Assembly (NCBI RefSeq): GCF_004151235.1 | Contig: NZ_JUIV01000014.1 | Coordinates: 78,124 to 142,123, forward strand | Source of the DNA: Flavobacterium anhuiense | Lineage (GTDB): Bacteria; Bacteroidota; Bacteroidia; Flavobacteriales; Flavobacteriaceae | Length of the DNA: 64,000 bases | Reading direction: 5' to 3' | Shown here: in pieces, positions 8,991 to 17,851 of the stretch | Layout of the letters: each line of letters opens with the position of its first letter | How positions within the stretch are numbered: the stretch's first letter is position 1 | The notes under the pieces: generated by a model | Told to the model about the DNA's origin: nothing | Database searches by the model: none | Seen by the model: the letters and a program-made list of their open reading frames with translations, nothing else | Translations under genes and position numbers: made by a program

Positions 8991-11195
8991 TTAAACCTTA
9001 ACAGTTTCTATAATTTTATCCAATGTAATTGGTAAATCTCGAACACGTTTTCCTGTGGCATTAAAAACAGCATTTGCAATCGCAGGCGCCATTCCGACTA
9101 AAGCCGTTTCACCCAGACCTTTCGTTCCCATTGGATTACTGATTGGGTCTTTTTTATTAACGAAGAAAACCTCTTGTTTTTCAATATCAGCATTTACAGG
9201 AACATGATAATCTGCAAAATTATTGTTGATTGGACGTCCAAAACGATGATCGATTTCTAAAGCTTCCATTAATCCCATTCCGATTCCTCCTACTGCACCG
9301 CCAAACATTTGTCCTGCAGAAGTTTTCTGGTTGATTACCGTTCCAATATCAGCGCAAGAAACTACGTGAGCCAATCTTATTTTACCCAAATTCGGATTCA
9401 CCAATACTTTTACAAAATGAACGGAAAAAGAGTAAATTGAGTATTTCTTAGCCTCTTCAGCAGCTTTAGAAAGATTTTCTACTTCAAAATCTTCTAATTT
9501 ATTACTACTTAAAAGTGTAGCTAACGTAACCGATTTCGATTTGTCTTTTTTTGAAGAAATCACGCCATTTTCAAAAGTTAAATCGGTAATAGCAATTCCT
9601 TTCAAAGATGAACTTTTACTTGCCAATTCGATTACTTTACTCAATAATAAATTACAAGCATCGTGTACCGCAGAACCAACAGATGAAGTCGTTGCCGAAC
9701 CTCCTTGTGTTGGGCCTTTTGGCAGTCCGCTTTTACCCATTTCGATAATTACGTTTTCCGCAGGCAAACCTATAACTTCAGCTCCAATCGCCGTCATCAT
9801 AGTTGCCGTTCCCGGTCCCATATCGTTTACACTACATTGCAAAACTAAATCACCATTGGCCAATAATTTTGCTTTTACAGAAGTTGGACTTCGATAACAG
9901 CCGAAAGTTCCTGTTCCCATTCCGTAGCCCACCAGCCAATTTCCTTCTTTAACGGAACCTGGTTCATTTTTACGGTTTTTCCAGCCAATGCGTTCCATTC
10001 CGCCTTCGTAACATTCCAAAAGATATTTACTGCTCCACGGTTTATTTTGTTCTTGATCTTTTTCGGCATAATTCAGTTTACGGAATTCAATCGGATCTAA
10101 GTTTAATTTATATGCCATTTCATCCATTGCACTTTCTAAGGCAAAAGAACCTGTTGCTTCACCTGGGCCGCGCATCCAAATTGGCGTACAAGTGTCCAAA
10201 GGAACAATTCTATATCGTGTTGAAACATTTGGACAATCATAAATAAATCGAGACATATTTACTGTTCCTTCCATAAAATCTTCATAACTCGAAGTCATCG
10301 CTACAGCTTCATGTGTTAAACCTGTCAATTTTCCATCTTTGGTTGCGCCAAGACCCATTTTCTGAATGGTGTAAGGTCTAAACCCAACATTGGTAAACAT
10401 CTGTTCGCGATGCAACACTAATTTAACTGGACGATTTAATTTTTTAGCTCCAATTAAAGCTGCAATTTCATACGGCCAAGTGTGCAATCCCATTCCGAAA
10501 GCACCTCCAAGATATTCAGCATGAACCTCAACATCTTCAACAGGCACTCCAAAAACTCCAGCAACACTTCTGCGCGTTCCTTCGACACCTTGGCTTTTTG
10601 TGTATAAAATAGGTTTATTGCCTTCCCATTTGGCAATGATATTGGCCAATTCCATCGGGTTATGCACCTCGGTTGGAATTGTATATTCCGTTTCTAATAT
10701 TACCTCAGCATTTTTATAGCCGTCATGTTCACCGCGATGATAATCATTTCCTTTATCGGTTTCTACTTTTTTTTCTTTTTCAGCCGCTTTTTTAAGTTCT
10801 GTCGAATGTTCTTCTTTAAAATAATCGGCTTTAATTAAACTCGCTGCATATCGCATACGTTCAAAAGTATCGGCAATCACCAAAGCAATTGGCTGATCGT
10901 AATACAAAACCGAATCATCTTTGAAAATCTGCAATGGCTGACCAAAATTGTGCTTGTCCTTTGCTTTTTCGTAGCCAGCAGGTTTATCTACATTTAAATG
11001 TGTAATTACCGCCAAAACCCCTGGTGCCCATTCTGCTTTTTTAGTATCAATGGTTTTAATTCTTCCTTTCGCAATCGTACTTCCTACCAAACAGGCATAG
11101 ACAACACCTGCCGTTTTATACTCTGCCGAATAAGTTGCTGAACCCGTTACTTTAGCAAATCCGTCAACTCTATTAATATTACTTGTCTTGCTCAT
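8991..11195 (-). CDS. paoC: Molybdopterin-binding large subunit of a PaoC/YagR-type aldehyde oxidoreductase
   Basis: This 734-residue protein belongs to the xanthine oxidase family of molybdenum hydroxylases. The N-terminal a/b hammerhead domain starts VDGFAKVTGSATYSAEY. Cofactor-binding loops follow: GGAFGMG, MRGPGEA, and TQGGSATT. The catalytic base is expected at the Glu of MGTKGLGE (about residue 696). The short length and partner types match the periplasmic three-subunit PaoABC kind rather than cytosolic xanthine dehydrogenase. The reaction would be oxidation of aldehydes, probably aromatic, to acids. The gene is third in a - strand operon, 7 bp after the FAD subunit. It has no export signal of its own; in this family the complex is carried by the Tat signal of the small subunit. 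Substrate is not determinable here. Confidence 0.9.
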   Translation of the reverse strand: MSKTSNINRVDGFAKVTGSATYSAEYKTAGVVYACLVGSTIAKGRIKTIDTKKAEWAPGVLAVITHLNVDKPAGYEKAKDKHNFGQPLQIFKDDSVLYYDQPIALVIADTFERMRYAASLIKADYFKEEHSTELKKAAEKEKKVETDKGNDYHRGEHDGYKNAEVILETEYTIPTEVHNPMELANIIAKWEGNKPILYTKSQGVEGTRRSVAGVFGVPVEDVEVHAEYLGGAFGMGLHTWPYEIAALIGAKKLNRPVKLVLHREQMFTNVGFRPYTIQKMGLGATKDGKLTGLTHEAVAMTSSYEDFMEGTVNMSRFIYDCPNVSTRYRIVPLDTCTPIWMRGPGEATGSFALESAMDEMAYKLNLDPIEFRKLNYAEKDQEQNKPWSSKYLLECYEGGMERIGWKNRKNEPGSVKEGNWLVGYGMGTGTFGCYRSPTSVKAKLLANGDLVLQCSVNDMGPGTATMMTAIGAEVIGLPAENVIIEMGKSGLPKGPTQGGSATTSSVGSAVHDACNLLLSKVIELASKSSSLKGIAITDLTFENGVISSKKDKSKSVTLATLLSSNKLEDFEVENLSKAAEEAKKYSIYSFSVHFVKVLVNPNLGKIRLAHVVSCADIGTVINQKTSAGQMFGGAVGGIGMGLMEALEIDHRFGRPINNNFADYHVPVNADIEKQEVFFVNKKDPISNPMGTKGLGETALVGMAPAIANAVFNATGKRVRDLPITLDKIIETVKV

Positions 11196-11202
11196 AATCT
11201 AA

Positions 11203-12183
11203 TTATTTTGATGCTGCTATTGTAAGTGCTTCTGTTACTGCATTCTCTCCAAGCGTTATTTTAAAATTATTATCACCGTATCCTTTTGCTCCTTTCATAG
11301 ACAAATGGCCCGCTTGTTTAAATAGATCTTCTGAAATTGTTTTTCCTTTCAGGAATTTTTCTGTTTCAGTCAATCTCCATGGTTTATGTGCCACACCGCC
11401 CATGGCCAATCTGACATCATTGATGGTATTGTTTTTTATATCTAAAGCCACTGCAACAGATACTAATGCAAAAGCATAACTCGTTCTGTCACGAACTTTT
11501 AGATAATGCACATTTTTAGTAAAATTATTATCTGGAATTTCAACAGCCGTAATCAATTCTCTACTGTCAAGTGTATTGTCTTTTTCTGGTGTGTTTCCGG
11601 GAATTCGATGAAAATCGGTGAAATCAATTTCTCGTTTTCCTTTTGGACCTTCTACCAAAACTTTCGCGTCAAGCGCAGCCAAAGCTACGCACATATCACT
11701 CGGGTGGACTGCAATACAGCTATCCGAAGTTCCAAAAACTGCTGCCATTCGGTTCGAACCGCCAATTGCGCCGCATCCGCTTTTTGGTGTTCTTTTATTG
11801 CATGGCATATCAATATTGTAATAATACGAACAACGCGTTTTTTGAAGCATATTACCACCCACTGTTGCCATATGGCGAATTTGCTGAGAAGCTCCAGCTG
11901 CTAAAGCCAATGCCAACAAAGGATATTTTTCTTTTATAGAAGCATCTTCGGCAACCTGACTGTTTTTTGCTAAAGCGCCAATTGAAACTTTCCCTTTTAA
12001 GAATTCTATTTTCTTTAAATCCAATCCATTAATGTCAACTAGTTTATCTGGAGCTACAATATTTTTCTTCATTAAATCGACAAGATTCGTTCCTCCTGCA
12101 ATAAACATCGACGAATTATCTTTTGCTTTTCCTGTAACTGCCGATGAAGACGACAAAGCCTTTATTATCTGAAAATTTTTCAT
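11203..12183 (-). CDS. paoB: FAD-binding subunit of PaoB/YagS-type aldehyde oxidoreductase
   Basis: The 326-residue product has the CO-dehydrogenase-type FAD-binding fold: FIAGGTNLVDLMKKN near the N-terminus and IRHMATVGGNMLQKTRC for the FAD site. An inserted Cys-rich loop (CSYYYN, PCNKR, SGCGA, then SDSCIAVHPSDMC) matches the extra 4Fe-4S cluster known in E. coli PaoB and lacking in ordinary xanthine dehydrogenases. A CO_deh_flav_C domain follows. It passes electrons from molybdenum and Fe-S centres to FAD. The start ATG overlaps the stop of the 2Fe-2S gene by 4 bp, indicating translational coupling. Confidence 0.9.
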   Translation of the reverse strand: MKNFQIIKALSSSSAVTGKAKDNSSMFIAGGTNLVDLMKKNIVAPDKLVDINGLDLKKIEFLKGKVSIGALAKNSQVAEDASIKEKYPLLALALAAGASQQIRHMATVGGNMLQKTRCSYYYNIDMPCNKRTPKSGCGAIGGSNRMAAVFGTSDSCIAVHPSDMCVALAALDAKVLVEGPKGKREIDFTDFHRIPGNTPEKDNTLDSRELITAVEIPDNNFTKNVHYLKVRDRTSYAFALVSVAVALDIKNNTINDVRLAMGGVAHKPWRLTETEKFLKGKTISEDLFKQAGHLSMKGAKGYGDNNFKITLGENAVTEALTIAASK

Positions 12184-12818
12184 ATCTCCTTTCCTCCTTC
12201 CTTCACTTCAGTTATAGCATCGACAATATTGTGATAAGCGCCACATCTGCAAATGTTCCCACTCATGTACTCTCTAATTTCTTCTCTGCTGTTGGCATGG
12301 CCTTCTTTTATACACGCAATTCCCGACATAATCTGACCGGGAGTACAATATCCACACTGAAAGCCATCATGTTTGATAAAAGCTTCCTGCATCGGATGTA
12401 GTTTTTTTCCTTTTGCAAGACCTTCGATTGTAGTTACTTGCGCGTTTTGCTGCATTGAAGCCAGAGAAAGACACGACAAAATTCGGGTTCCGTTTACATG
12501 AACTGTACACGCACCACATTGCCCGTGATCGCAGCCTTTTTTTGTCCCAGTGAGTTGCAATTGTTCACGAAGTAAATCTAATAAAGTTGTTCTTGGTTCG
12601 ATATTGAGATTATGTTTTGTGCCATTTACTTCAATAGAAAGCGGTACAGTTTCTAGATATTCCGCTATTTTTTCATCCCATTTCTTTTCTGATGCCATTA
12701 CCAATGAAGGAGGCGTCAGAGCAAGAGCGGTAAAAAGTCCTGATTTCTTTATAAAGTCACGGCGGGAATTAGCATCTTCCGACGTTACTTTATTCTGATT
12801 TGTTTTTTTAGAAGCCAT
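12180..12818 (-). CDS. paoA: 2Fe-2S small subunit of PaoA/YagT-type aldehyde oxidoreductase with Tat signal
   Basis: The 212-residue protein starts with a twin-arginine signal (SRRDFIKKSGLFTALALTPP), so the folded enzyme should be exported to the periplasm. Two 2Fe-2S clusters are visible: a plant-ferredoxin type (CDHGQCGACTVHVNG, later ILSC) and the C-terminal type (CGYCTPGQIMSG and CRCGAYHNI). This is the full set for the family. It is the first gene of the three-gene operon. The gap upstream (12819-13209) holds a repeat element and the shared upstream region with the divergent cysteine desulfurase. Confidence 0.93.
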   Translation of the reverse strand: MASKKTNQNKVTSEDANSRRDFIKKSGLFTALALTPPSLVMASEKKWDEKIAEYLETVPLSIEVNGTKHNLNIEPRTTLLDLLREQLQLTGTKKGCDHGQCGACTVHVNGTRILSCLSLASMQQNAQVTTIEGLAKGKKLHPMQEAFIKHDGFQCGYCTPGQIMSGIACIKEGHANSREEIREYMSGNICRCGAYHNIVDAITEVKEGGKEI

Positions 12819-12994
12819 TCAATCTATTTGTTAAATTAGCAAATTCGCTTTTGTCATTCTAACAAATTTAGCGATCTTATGTAAGAAAAAATTATAAAAT
12901 TCAAACATTACTCTTATTTAGAATAATTACAATTTTGTCGTTTTTTAAACCGCAAAGGCGCTATGGTTTCGCAAAGTTCGCAATGCTTTCTATT

Positions 12995-13119
12995 GTTTTT
13001 CTCTCAGATTTCGCAGATAGTGCAGATTTTAAATATGATAAAAAGATTTACGAAGATTTTTTATGATAGAAATAAATAAAAAATCTGTTTAAATCTGCAA
13101 AATCTGCGAGAGAAAAAAA
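12995..13119. repeat. Inverted-repeat element with TTTTTCTCTC ends
   Basis: The left end TTTTTCTCTCAGATTTCGCA and the right end TGCGAGAGAAAAAAATTATG, preceded by AAATCTGCAAAATC, are inverted copies rich in GCAGATTT/AAATCTGC. It occupies most of the 390-bp gap between the divergent paoA and cysteine desulfurase genes. A related unit (GATCTGCGAGAGAAAAAA) lies inside the element at 1925-2267. Remnants of a different repeat (CCGCAAAGGCGCTATGG) lie at about 12950. Confidence 0.7.
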
Positions 13120-13209
13120 TTATGAGCATTAAAACTTTGGGAGCTTTACAGTTAATTTTCCATATAGATTAATTCTGAAATTGTATTTTTACTGAATCAA
13201 GCTCAAATT

Positions 13210-14361
13210 ATGTCACAGCAAGAAATCATTTACCTGGATAATAATGCTACAACTCGTGTTGATGAACGCGTTTTGGATGCGATGCTTCCCTATTTTACGA
13301 ATTATTATGCCAATTCAACCAGTACACATTTGGCTGGTTTAACAGTAAAAGAAGCTGTTGAAAATGCTGCTTGGCAAACTGCGGATTTAATTAATGCCAA
13401 TGCCGATGAAATTATATTCACTTCTGGTGCTACAGAAAGCATCAATCTGGCCATAAAAGGACTCGCTGATCAAAACAAAAAACATATCATTACCATGCAG
13501 ACCGAACATAAAGCCGTTCTTGAAACTTGCCACTTTATGGAAAGCATTGGTTTTGAAGTTACTTATCTTCCAACCGCTGCTGATGGTCTTTTAGATATTC
13601 AACTTTTAGAAGAAATAATAACAGATAAAACACTGGTTTTCATTGGAATGTTTTCTAATAATGAAACTGGCGTCATACAAAACATTAGTGCGATTTCTAA
13701 AACACTGAAAGTCAAAAATGTACTTTTTATATGCGATGCTACTCAAGGGGTTGGAAAAATTCCGATTGATGTAAAAAAGCTTGAAATTGATTTTTTAGCC
13801 TTATCTGCTCATAAATTTTACGGCCCAAAGGGAGTTGGCGCTTTGTACATTTCGGCGAAAGCCAAAGTAAAATTATCTCCTCAGATTCTTGGAGGAGGAC
13901 AACAGAGAAAATTAAGAAGCGGAACGTTAAATGTTCCCGGAATTATAGGTTTAGGAAAAGCATCGGAAATTGCTGTAAATGAATTAGAAAAAGATCAAAA
14001 TAGAGTTTCTCTATTACGTGACAAACTTGAAAAAGGTTTGTTGCAGTTTGAAGGATCTTTTGTAAACGGAAATACAGAAAACCGAATTTATAATACTTCA
14101 AATATTTGTTTTCCTGGCGTAAATTCAGAACAGCTGATTTTGGCTTTGGGAAATATATCCGTCTCAAACGGCGCTTCTTGTTCGGCCGTGACTACTGAAC
14201 CTTCTCATGTTCTAAAAGCCATGGGATTATCTGATGAAGACGCTTTGAGTTCGATTCGTTTTAGTTTGGGAAGATTTACTCCAGAAGAAGAAATTGATAT
14301 TGCTGTTGAGCGAGTTTTGAGTTTAGCTAAAGAGTTTGCCGCTAAGGCGCTGAGACACTAA
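13210..14361 (+). CDS. Cysteine desulfurase (NifS/IscS-like, PLP-dependent)
   Basis: The 383-residue product is a class V aminotransferase. It opens IIYLDNNATTRVDERVLDAM. The PLP lysine is Lys202 in SAHKFYGPKGVGALY. The active-site loop has Cys324 in NGASCSAVTTEPSHVL. It takes sulfur from cysteine as a persulfide. There are no scaffold or SUF genes beside it. It sits between the molybdoenzyme subunits and their maturation genes, so it probably supplies the terminal sulfido ligand of the molybdenum cofactor, as IscS does for XdhC-type chaperones. That role is inference. The last residues (AAKALRH) are encoded by an intergenic repeat unit (GCTAAGGCGCTGAGACACTA), so the native C-terminus may have been altered. 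Confidence 0.9.
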   Translation: MSQQEIIYLDNNATTRVDERVLDAMLPYFTNYYANSTSTHLAGLTVKEAVENAAWQTADLINANADEIIFTSGATESINLAIKGLADQNKKHIITMQTEHKAVLETCHFMESIGFEVTYLPTAADGLLDIQLLEEIITDKTLVFIGMFSNNETGVIQNISAISKTLKVKNVLFICDATQGVGKIPIDVKKLEIDFLALSAHKFYGPKGVGALYISAKAKVKLSPQILGGGQQRKLRSGTLNVPGIIGLGKASEIAVNELEKDQNRVSLLRDKLEKGLLQFEGSFVNGNTENRIYNTSNICFPGVNSEQLILALGNISVSNGASCSAVTTEPSHVLKAMGLSDEDALSSIRFSLGRFTPEEEIDIAVERVLSLAKEFAAKALRH

Positions 14362-14421
14362 GTTTTTTTGATCTGTTTTTAATCTCGTAAAGATTAATTA
14401 TCACTTATCATACCTCATAAT

Positions 14422-14527
14422 TTTGTCATTTCGACGAAGGAGAAATCTTCTTTGGTAATTCCGTACAGAATATTGCCAATCTTTATAGAGCTACTTGTAG
14501 AGATTTCTCCTTCGTCGAAATGACAAA
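14422..14527. repeat. Hairpin element with GTCATTTCGACGAAGGA ends, copy 3 of 4
   Basis: The ends TTTGTCATTTCGACGAAGGA and TCCTTCGTCGAAATGACAAA are perfect inverted copies, and the arms extend several bases further (GAAATCT/AGATTTC). The core CCAATCTTTATAGAGCTACT matches copies 1 and 4. It lies in the convergent gap after the cysteine desulfurase gene and before the mocA-like gene, where it could stop transcription from both sides. Confidence 0.9.
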
Positions 14528-14580
14528 CTATACCTGAAAATCTTCGTAACTCTGTAACTTTGACCCTTTGCACCTAAAAT

Positions 14581-15195
14581 CTAAGAAATCAACTTCTGAT
14601 AATCTTCCTCCGTGTCAATATCAATATTTCCTTTTTCAAAAGGAACTGAAACTACATCATCAGCATATTTTTTAATGAGTTTTTTGGCTCCTTCCCTTCC
14701 TTTCAATTTTAGAAGTTCCTCAAAGTATTTTTGGTGAAATAAAGCTGGTGTTCCTAAAGTTTCCGCATAAGCTGATGCTGCAATTCCCTTTTCAGTTCTC
14801 TTAGATTGGTTGATTAAATTTTCGAAGACAGAACTTGTTACAAAAGGCTGGTCGCAGACTGATAGAATGCACTGTTCGCAATCGGGGTTTAAAAGCATTA
14901 ATTCTGTAATTCCTTTGACAATTGAAGAAGACATTCCGCTCACCCATTCAGAATTGAATGAAAGTTTTATTTCAGGCAAATTAATCCCTTTTTCTATTAC
15001 ATCATGATTTGCACCTGTTACCACTATTAAAAAAGAATTTTGAATCTTTAAAGCTTCTGAAATCGTATTTTTGAGAAGAGTTGATTCTTTATGTTTTAAT
15101 AACTGTTTGGGTCTGCCTAATCTAGACGAATTTCCAGCTGCAAGAATGATAATGCCAATTTTCTGATGATTTTTATTTTCCATAATGAATTTCAT
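14581..15195 (-). CDS. mocA: MocA/MobA-like nucleotidyltransferase for molybdenum cofactor
   Basis: The 204-residue protein has the NTP-transferase opening IGIIILAAGNSSRLGRPKQL, a conserved DQPF motif in the middle, and a typical GTPALF stretch. The family attaches CMP (MocA) or GMP (MobA) to molybdopterin. Molybdenum hydroxylases such as PaoABC need the cytosine form, so MocA is the better reading here. The start is either 15195 (MKFIMENK) or 15183 (MENK). Both overlap the 3' end of the XdhC-like gene, so the two are translationally coupled. It belongs to the maturation module for the aldehyde oxidoreductase. Confidence 0.85.
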   Translation of the reverse strand: MKFIMENKNHQKIGIIILAAGNSSRLGRPKQLLKHKESTLLKNTISEALKIQNSFLIVVTGANHDVIEKGINLPEIKLSFNSEWVSGMSSSIVKGITELMLLNPDCEQCILSVCDQPFVTSSVFENLINQSKRTEKGIAASAYAETLGTPALFHQKYFEELLKLKGREGAKKLIKKYADDVVSVPFEKGNIDIDTEEDYQKLIS

Positions 15196-16294
15196 TATGA
15201 ATTTTGCCCGATTTATATTTCAACGATGTTCCAGCACGTTCAGAGGCAACGGCTTTAATTTCAGAAACAATAGAAAGGGCGATTTCCTCTGAGGTTTCAG
15301 CTCCGATATCTAGACCAACAGGGCTATGAATTCGGCTTAACTGTTCTTGGCTTACTGTAATTCCTTCAATCAAAAGATCATCTAGCATTCGATTGAATTT
15401 TGATTTTGGACCTAAGATGCCAACATAATGATAATTGGTTTGCAATAATGATTTTAAAACCGTCAAATCGTATTTGTAATTGTGTGTCATTAAAAGAAAA
15501 TAAGTCTGATCGTCGATAATAACTTGATCAAGAAAATGTTCGGGTTTTACAACCGAAATTTGGCTGGCTTCTGGAAAACGTTTTGAAGTGGCGTGTGTGG
15601 CGCGACCTTCTGCAATAGTAATTTTCCATCCCAAAACAGCAACCATTTTCACCAGTGGCTGAATATCATTTCCTGCACCAGCAATTATGAGTGAAATAGA
15701 TGGTTTTACATATTCAATTAAGGCTTCGTTGTCGTTTTCTTCCTGAAGTTTTTTTACTACCGATGTTTTGCTTTCAAGCACTTCTTTTACATCAGAAATT
15801 AGGTTTAAATCATTGTTATAATTTATAAGCGGATTGTCTTTTCTAAAAAACAAAGTGGTTCCAGTTTGAAAAGCATTTCTTTTTAAAGAAAAAACGGTTA
15901 CAATCACAGCTTCTTTCCTTTCTAATTCTAATTGTTTTAAAAGCTGAATCGGGCTGTTTCCAGCGTCTTCATTTATATATTCAAAAAGAATATGAACGAT
16001 TCCGTTGCAACCAAGCTGTAAACCAACTTCGGCATCTTCTTCGTTACTCGTATTATAAGTTACAAGTTTATTTTGCTTTTGATTTATAGAGAGAAGCGCT
16101 TTTCGCAACGCATCTCCTTCCAAACATCCGCCACTTATTGCACCTGTAAGCTGACCGTCTTCTGTTACAAGCATTCTAGCGCCTGGTTGTCTGTATGATG
16201 AGCCTTCAACTTTAACTACGGTCGCTAAAGCCGTTTTCTTTCCTTCAGATTTTGCTTGCGTGTAAGCTTTTAGAATTTCGCTGATTTCCTTCAT
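15173..16294 (-). CDS. XdhC/CoxI family maturation factor (PaoD-like)
   Basis: The 373-residue protein has the N-terminal XdhC_CoxI domain (ALATVVKVEGSSYRQPGARM, GAISGGCLEGD) and a C-terminal Rossmann-type XdhC domain (SLIIAGAGNDIQPLVKM, YVGILGPKSKFNRML, HSPVGLDIGAETSEEIALSI). These proteins bind molybdenum cofactor, help sulfurate it and insert it into the hydroxylase. PaoD does this for E. coli PaoABC. It is the first gene of a two-gene operon with the mocA-like gene, which starts inside its 3' end. The Cys in GGCLEGD is the family's conserved position. Confidence 0.9.
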   Translation of the reverse strand: MKEISEILKAYTQAKSEGKKTALATVVKVEGSSYRQPGARMLVTEDGQLTGAISGGCLEGDALRKALLSINQKQNKLVTYNTSNEEDAEVGLQLGCNGIVHILFEYINEDAGNSPIQLLKQLELERKEAVIVTVFSLKRNAFQTGTTLFFRKDNPLINYNNDLNLISDVKEVLESKTSVVKKLQEENDNEALIEYVKPSISLIIAGAGNDIQPLVKMVAVLGWKITIAEGRATHATSKRFPEASQISVVKPEHFLDQVIIDDQTYFLLMTHNYKYDLTVLKSLLQTNYHYVGILGPKSKFNRMLDDLLIEGITVSQEQLSRIHSPVGLDIGAETSEEIALSIVSEIKAVASERAGTSLKYKSGKIHNEIHYGK

Positions 16295-16441
16295 AGTGAA
16301 TCTTCATCAATAGAAATTAATATTGATGGTACTTTTTATCAGCTTAAAAATAAAAAAATATTACAAACTTAAGTACAATCGCAGTAGTTAAGTTTATAAC
16401 ATTTTCCGTAAAAAGCTTAATTTAAAAGGTTTTAAATTATT

Positions 16442-16927
16442 TTATTCATTTAATTCTAAAAAATAATCCAACTTAGATTTGATTACTTTTTTGTTTCTAT
16501 CTAATAAATAAAGTTTTTCCGGATTTTTGCTGTAGTAACCATAATACGTTTGATCTTTTTCTGGTTTGTCCCAGTTTAGAATAAAAATCGTTCCATCAGG
16601 ATCTTTTTCTAAACCTTTTTCTGTATTGATATTGCCTTTTTCTGTAAAGCTTTTTTCGGGCTGTTTTCCTTGATAGGTAGTGGATAATTGAAATTTATTA
16701 GCTACAACATCAATTTTTAAGATTGTTTTTATTCCCTCACAATCTGCACATGGCAATATTCCTTCATATACAGAAATGCTCTCAACAGTATCCTCTTTTT
16801 CATTATTGACAATAGTGTCTGTCAAAACAGTACTATTTTCATCTTTACTATTTTTAGAATTACAAGATGTTACAATAACAGTTGCAAACGCAAGTATAAC
16901 TATTTTCTTCATATTTTTTTTCTTCAA
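16442..16927 (-). CDS. NlpE-like lipoprotein with CxxC motif
   Basis: The 161-residue protein has a lipoprotein signal with Cys22 (VTSC) and a Ser/Asn/Asp-rich linker. It is followed by a domain resembling the NlpE N-terminal domain: YEGILPCADCEGIKTIL, with Cys60 and Cys63, then FTEKGNI and Asp/Thr-rich beta strands. NlpE in enterobacteria senses envelope stress and copper at the outer membrane. In Bacteroidota these small NlpE-domain proteins are common and their role is not known. The start could also be the Met at residue 6. It stands alone between the maturation genes and the LuxR gene. Confidence 0.8.
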   Translation of the reverse strand: MKKKNMKKIVILAFATVIVTSCNSKNSKDENSTVLTDTIVNNEKEDTVESISVYEGILPCADCEGIKTILKIDVVANKFQLSTTYQGKQPEKSFTEKGNINTEKGLEKDPDGTIFILNWDKPEKDQTYYGYYSKNPEKLYLLDRNKKVIKSKLDYFLELNE

Positions 16928-16979
16928 ATATAAAGATTATTCTTACTTACATATCAAATTTAACTATTAAAGTTTACAG

Positions 16980-17750
16980 CTAAATAATTCCCATGACCAT
17001 CGCTGTTTGTATAGCCTCTGCAGTATTGGTAACTTTCAATTTTTCGATAATGTTTTGCCTGTGACGTCTTACCGTATAGACTGAAATGTGCATTTCCGCA
17101 GCAATTTGTTCACTTTTGTATCCTTTTGCAACATTGGCTAAAACTTCCACTTCTCTTTTAGAAAGAATGGCTTCTGCCTTATTTTTATATTTCTCAGACT
17201 CAATTATCTCACCTGTCTGAATATTAAAAATCTTTCCGTCGATTCCCTTTCTAGGCTGTAAATCGGTTGATGGAATATAAAGGCATAATGCAAGGGAAAT
17301 ACTGCCGTTGCTAAAAGTTTTGAGATAAATCGTTCGATGATTTATATAAGCACATTTTTCTACCGATTCTTTCACTCTTAAACGGCTAAACGTGCTGTAA
17401 TTACAATATTCTTCTTTTGGTAGTCCTTTTAAAAACTGATAGAAATTAAGTTCTAAAACATGTCTTTCTATCAAATCTTCTGAATTGATTTTGGTAAAAA
17501 TACATTCTTCAAAAGCAGAGTCAATTACAGCTTTTTCATTTGGCAGTCCAAAAACAGAACCGAAACTCCCGGCGTAGATATAACTTCTATCGGATTGATA
17601 ATCGGATAATACGGCTACACATTGTTCAATTTTGACATAATTGCTAACGAACTGTTTGTACATTTCAATATCATTAGATTCTCCAATTTCAAATTTTTGT
17701 TCTAAAAATGTGGTCATTAATTGGTTTTCGATCGAAGAAGTCTGAGGCAT
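16980..17750 (-). CDS. LuxR-family transcriptional regulator with N-terminal sensory-like domain
   Basis: The 256-residue protein ends in a clear LuxR/GerE helix-turn-helix (LSKREVEVLANVAKGYKSEQ, ISVYTVRRHRQNIIEKL, then NTAEAIQTAMVMGII). The first ~180 residues contain no receiver Asp motif and read like a PAS-type or similar ligand domain, as in many flavobacterial orphan LuxR proteins. It is divergent from a DUF1349 lipoprotein gene, with about 100 bp between starts, so it may control that gene. No target site could be identified. Confidence 0.85.
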   Translation of the reverse strand: MPQTSSIENQLMTTFLEQKFEIGESNDIEMYKQFVSNYVKIEQCVAVLSDYQSDRSYIYAGSFGSVFGLPNEKAVIDSAFEECIFTKINSEDLIERHVLELNFYQFLKGLPKEEYCNYSTFSRLRVKESVEKCAYINHRTIYLKTFSNGSISLALCLYIPSTDLQPRKGIDGKIFNIQTGEIIESEKYKNKAEAILSKREVEVLANVAKGYKSEQIAAEMHISVYTVRRHRQNIIEKLKVTNTAEAIQTAMVMGII

Positions 17751-17851
17751 TTAGAAGTGTAATTGGTTAATTTTACGTATTGCCTCTTTTGTAAAGCAAT
17801 TCTATTTTTGGAGCATTAAAAATATCACTTTCTATCCCAAAAAAATAATCT

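Noticed and set aside
11506..11939. Overlapping + strand ORFs inside the FAD subunit gene
   Set aside because: They are antisense to a well-conserved enzyme gene and show no protein features of their own.
5983..14527. Repeated segments considered as a CRISPR array
   Set aside because: Copies are kilobases apart, palindromic and of different length; there is no regular repeat-spacer pattern and no cas gene.
14540..14577. Second arm for the CAAAGGTTCAAAG repeat near the cysteine desulfurase
   Set aside because: Only a half copy is present (TAACTTTGACCCTTTGCACC) without a matching left arm, so it is treated as a remnant and not as a separate feature.
16305..16328. CATCAATA/TATTGATG hairpin between the NlpE-like and XdhC-like genes
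   Set aside because: The stem is short and AT-rich and has no T run after it on either strand, so I do not call it a terminator.
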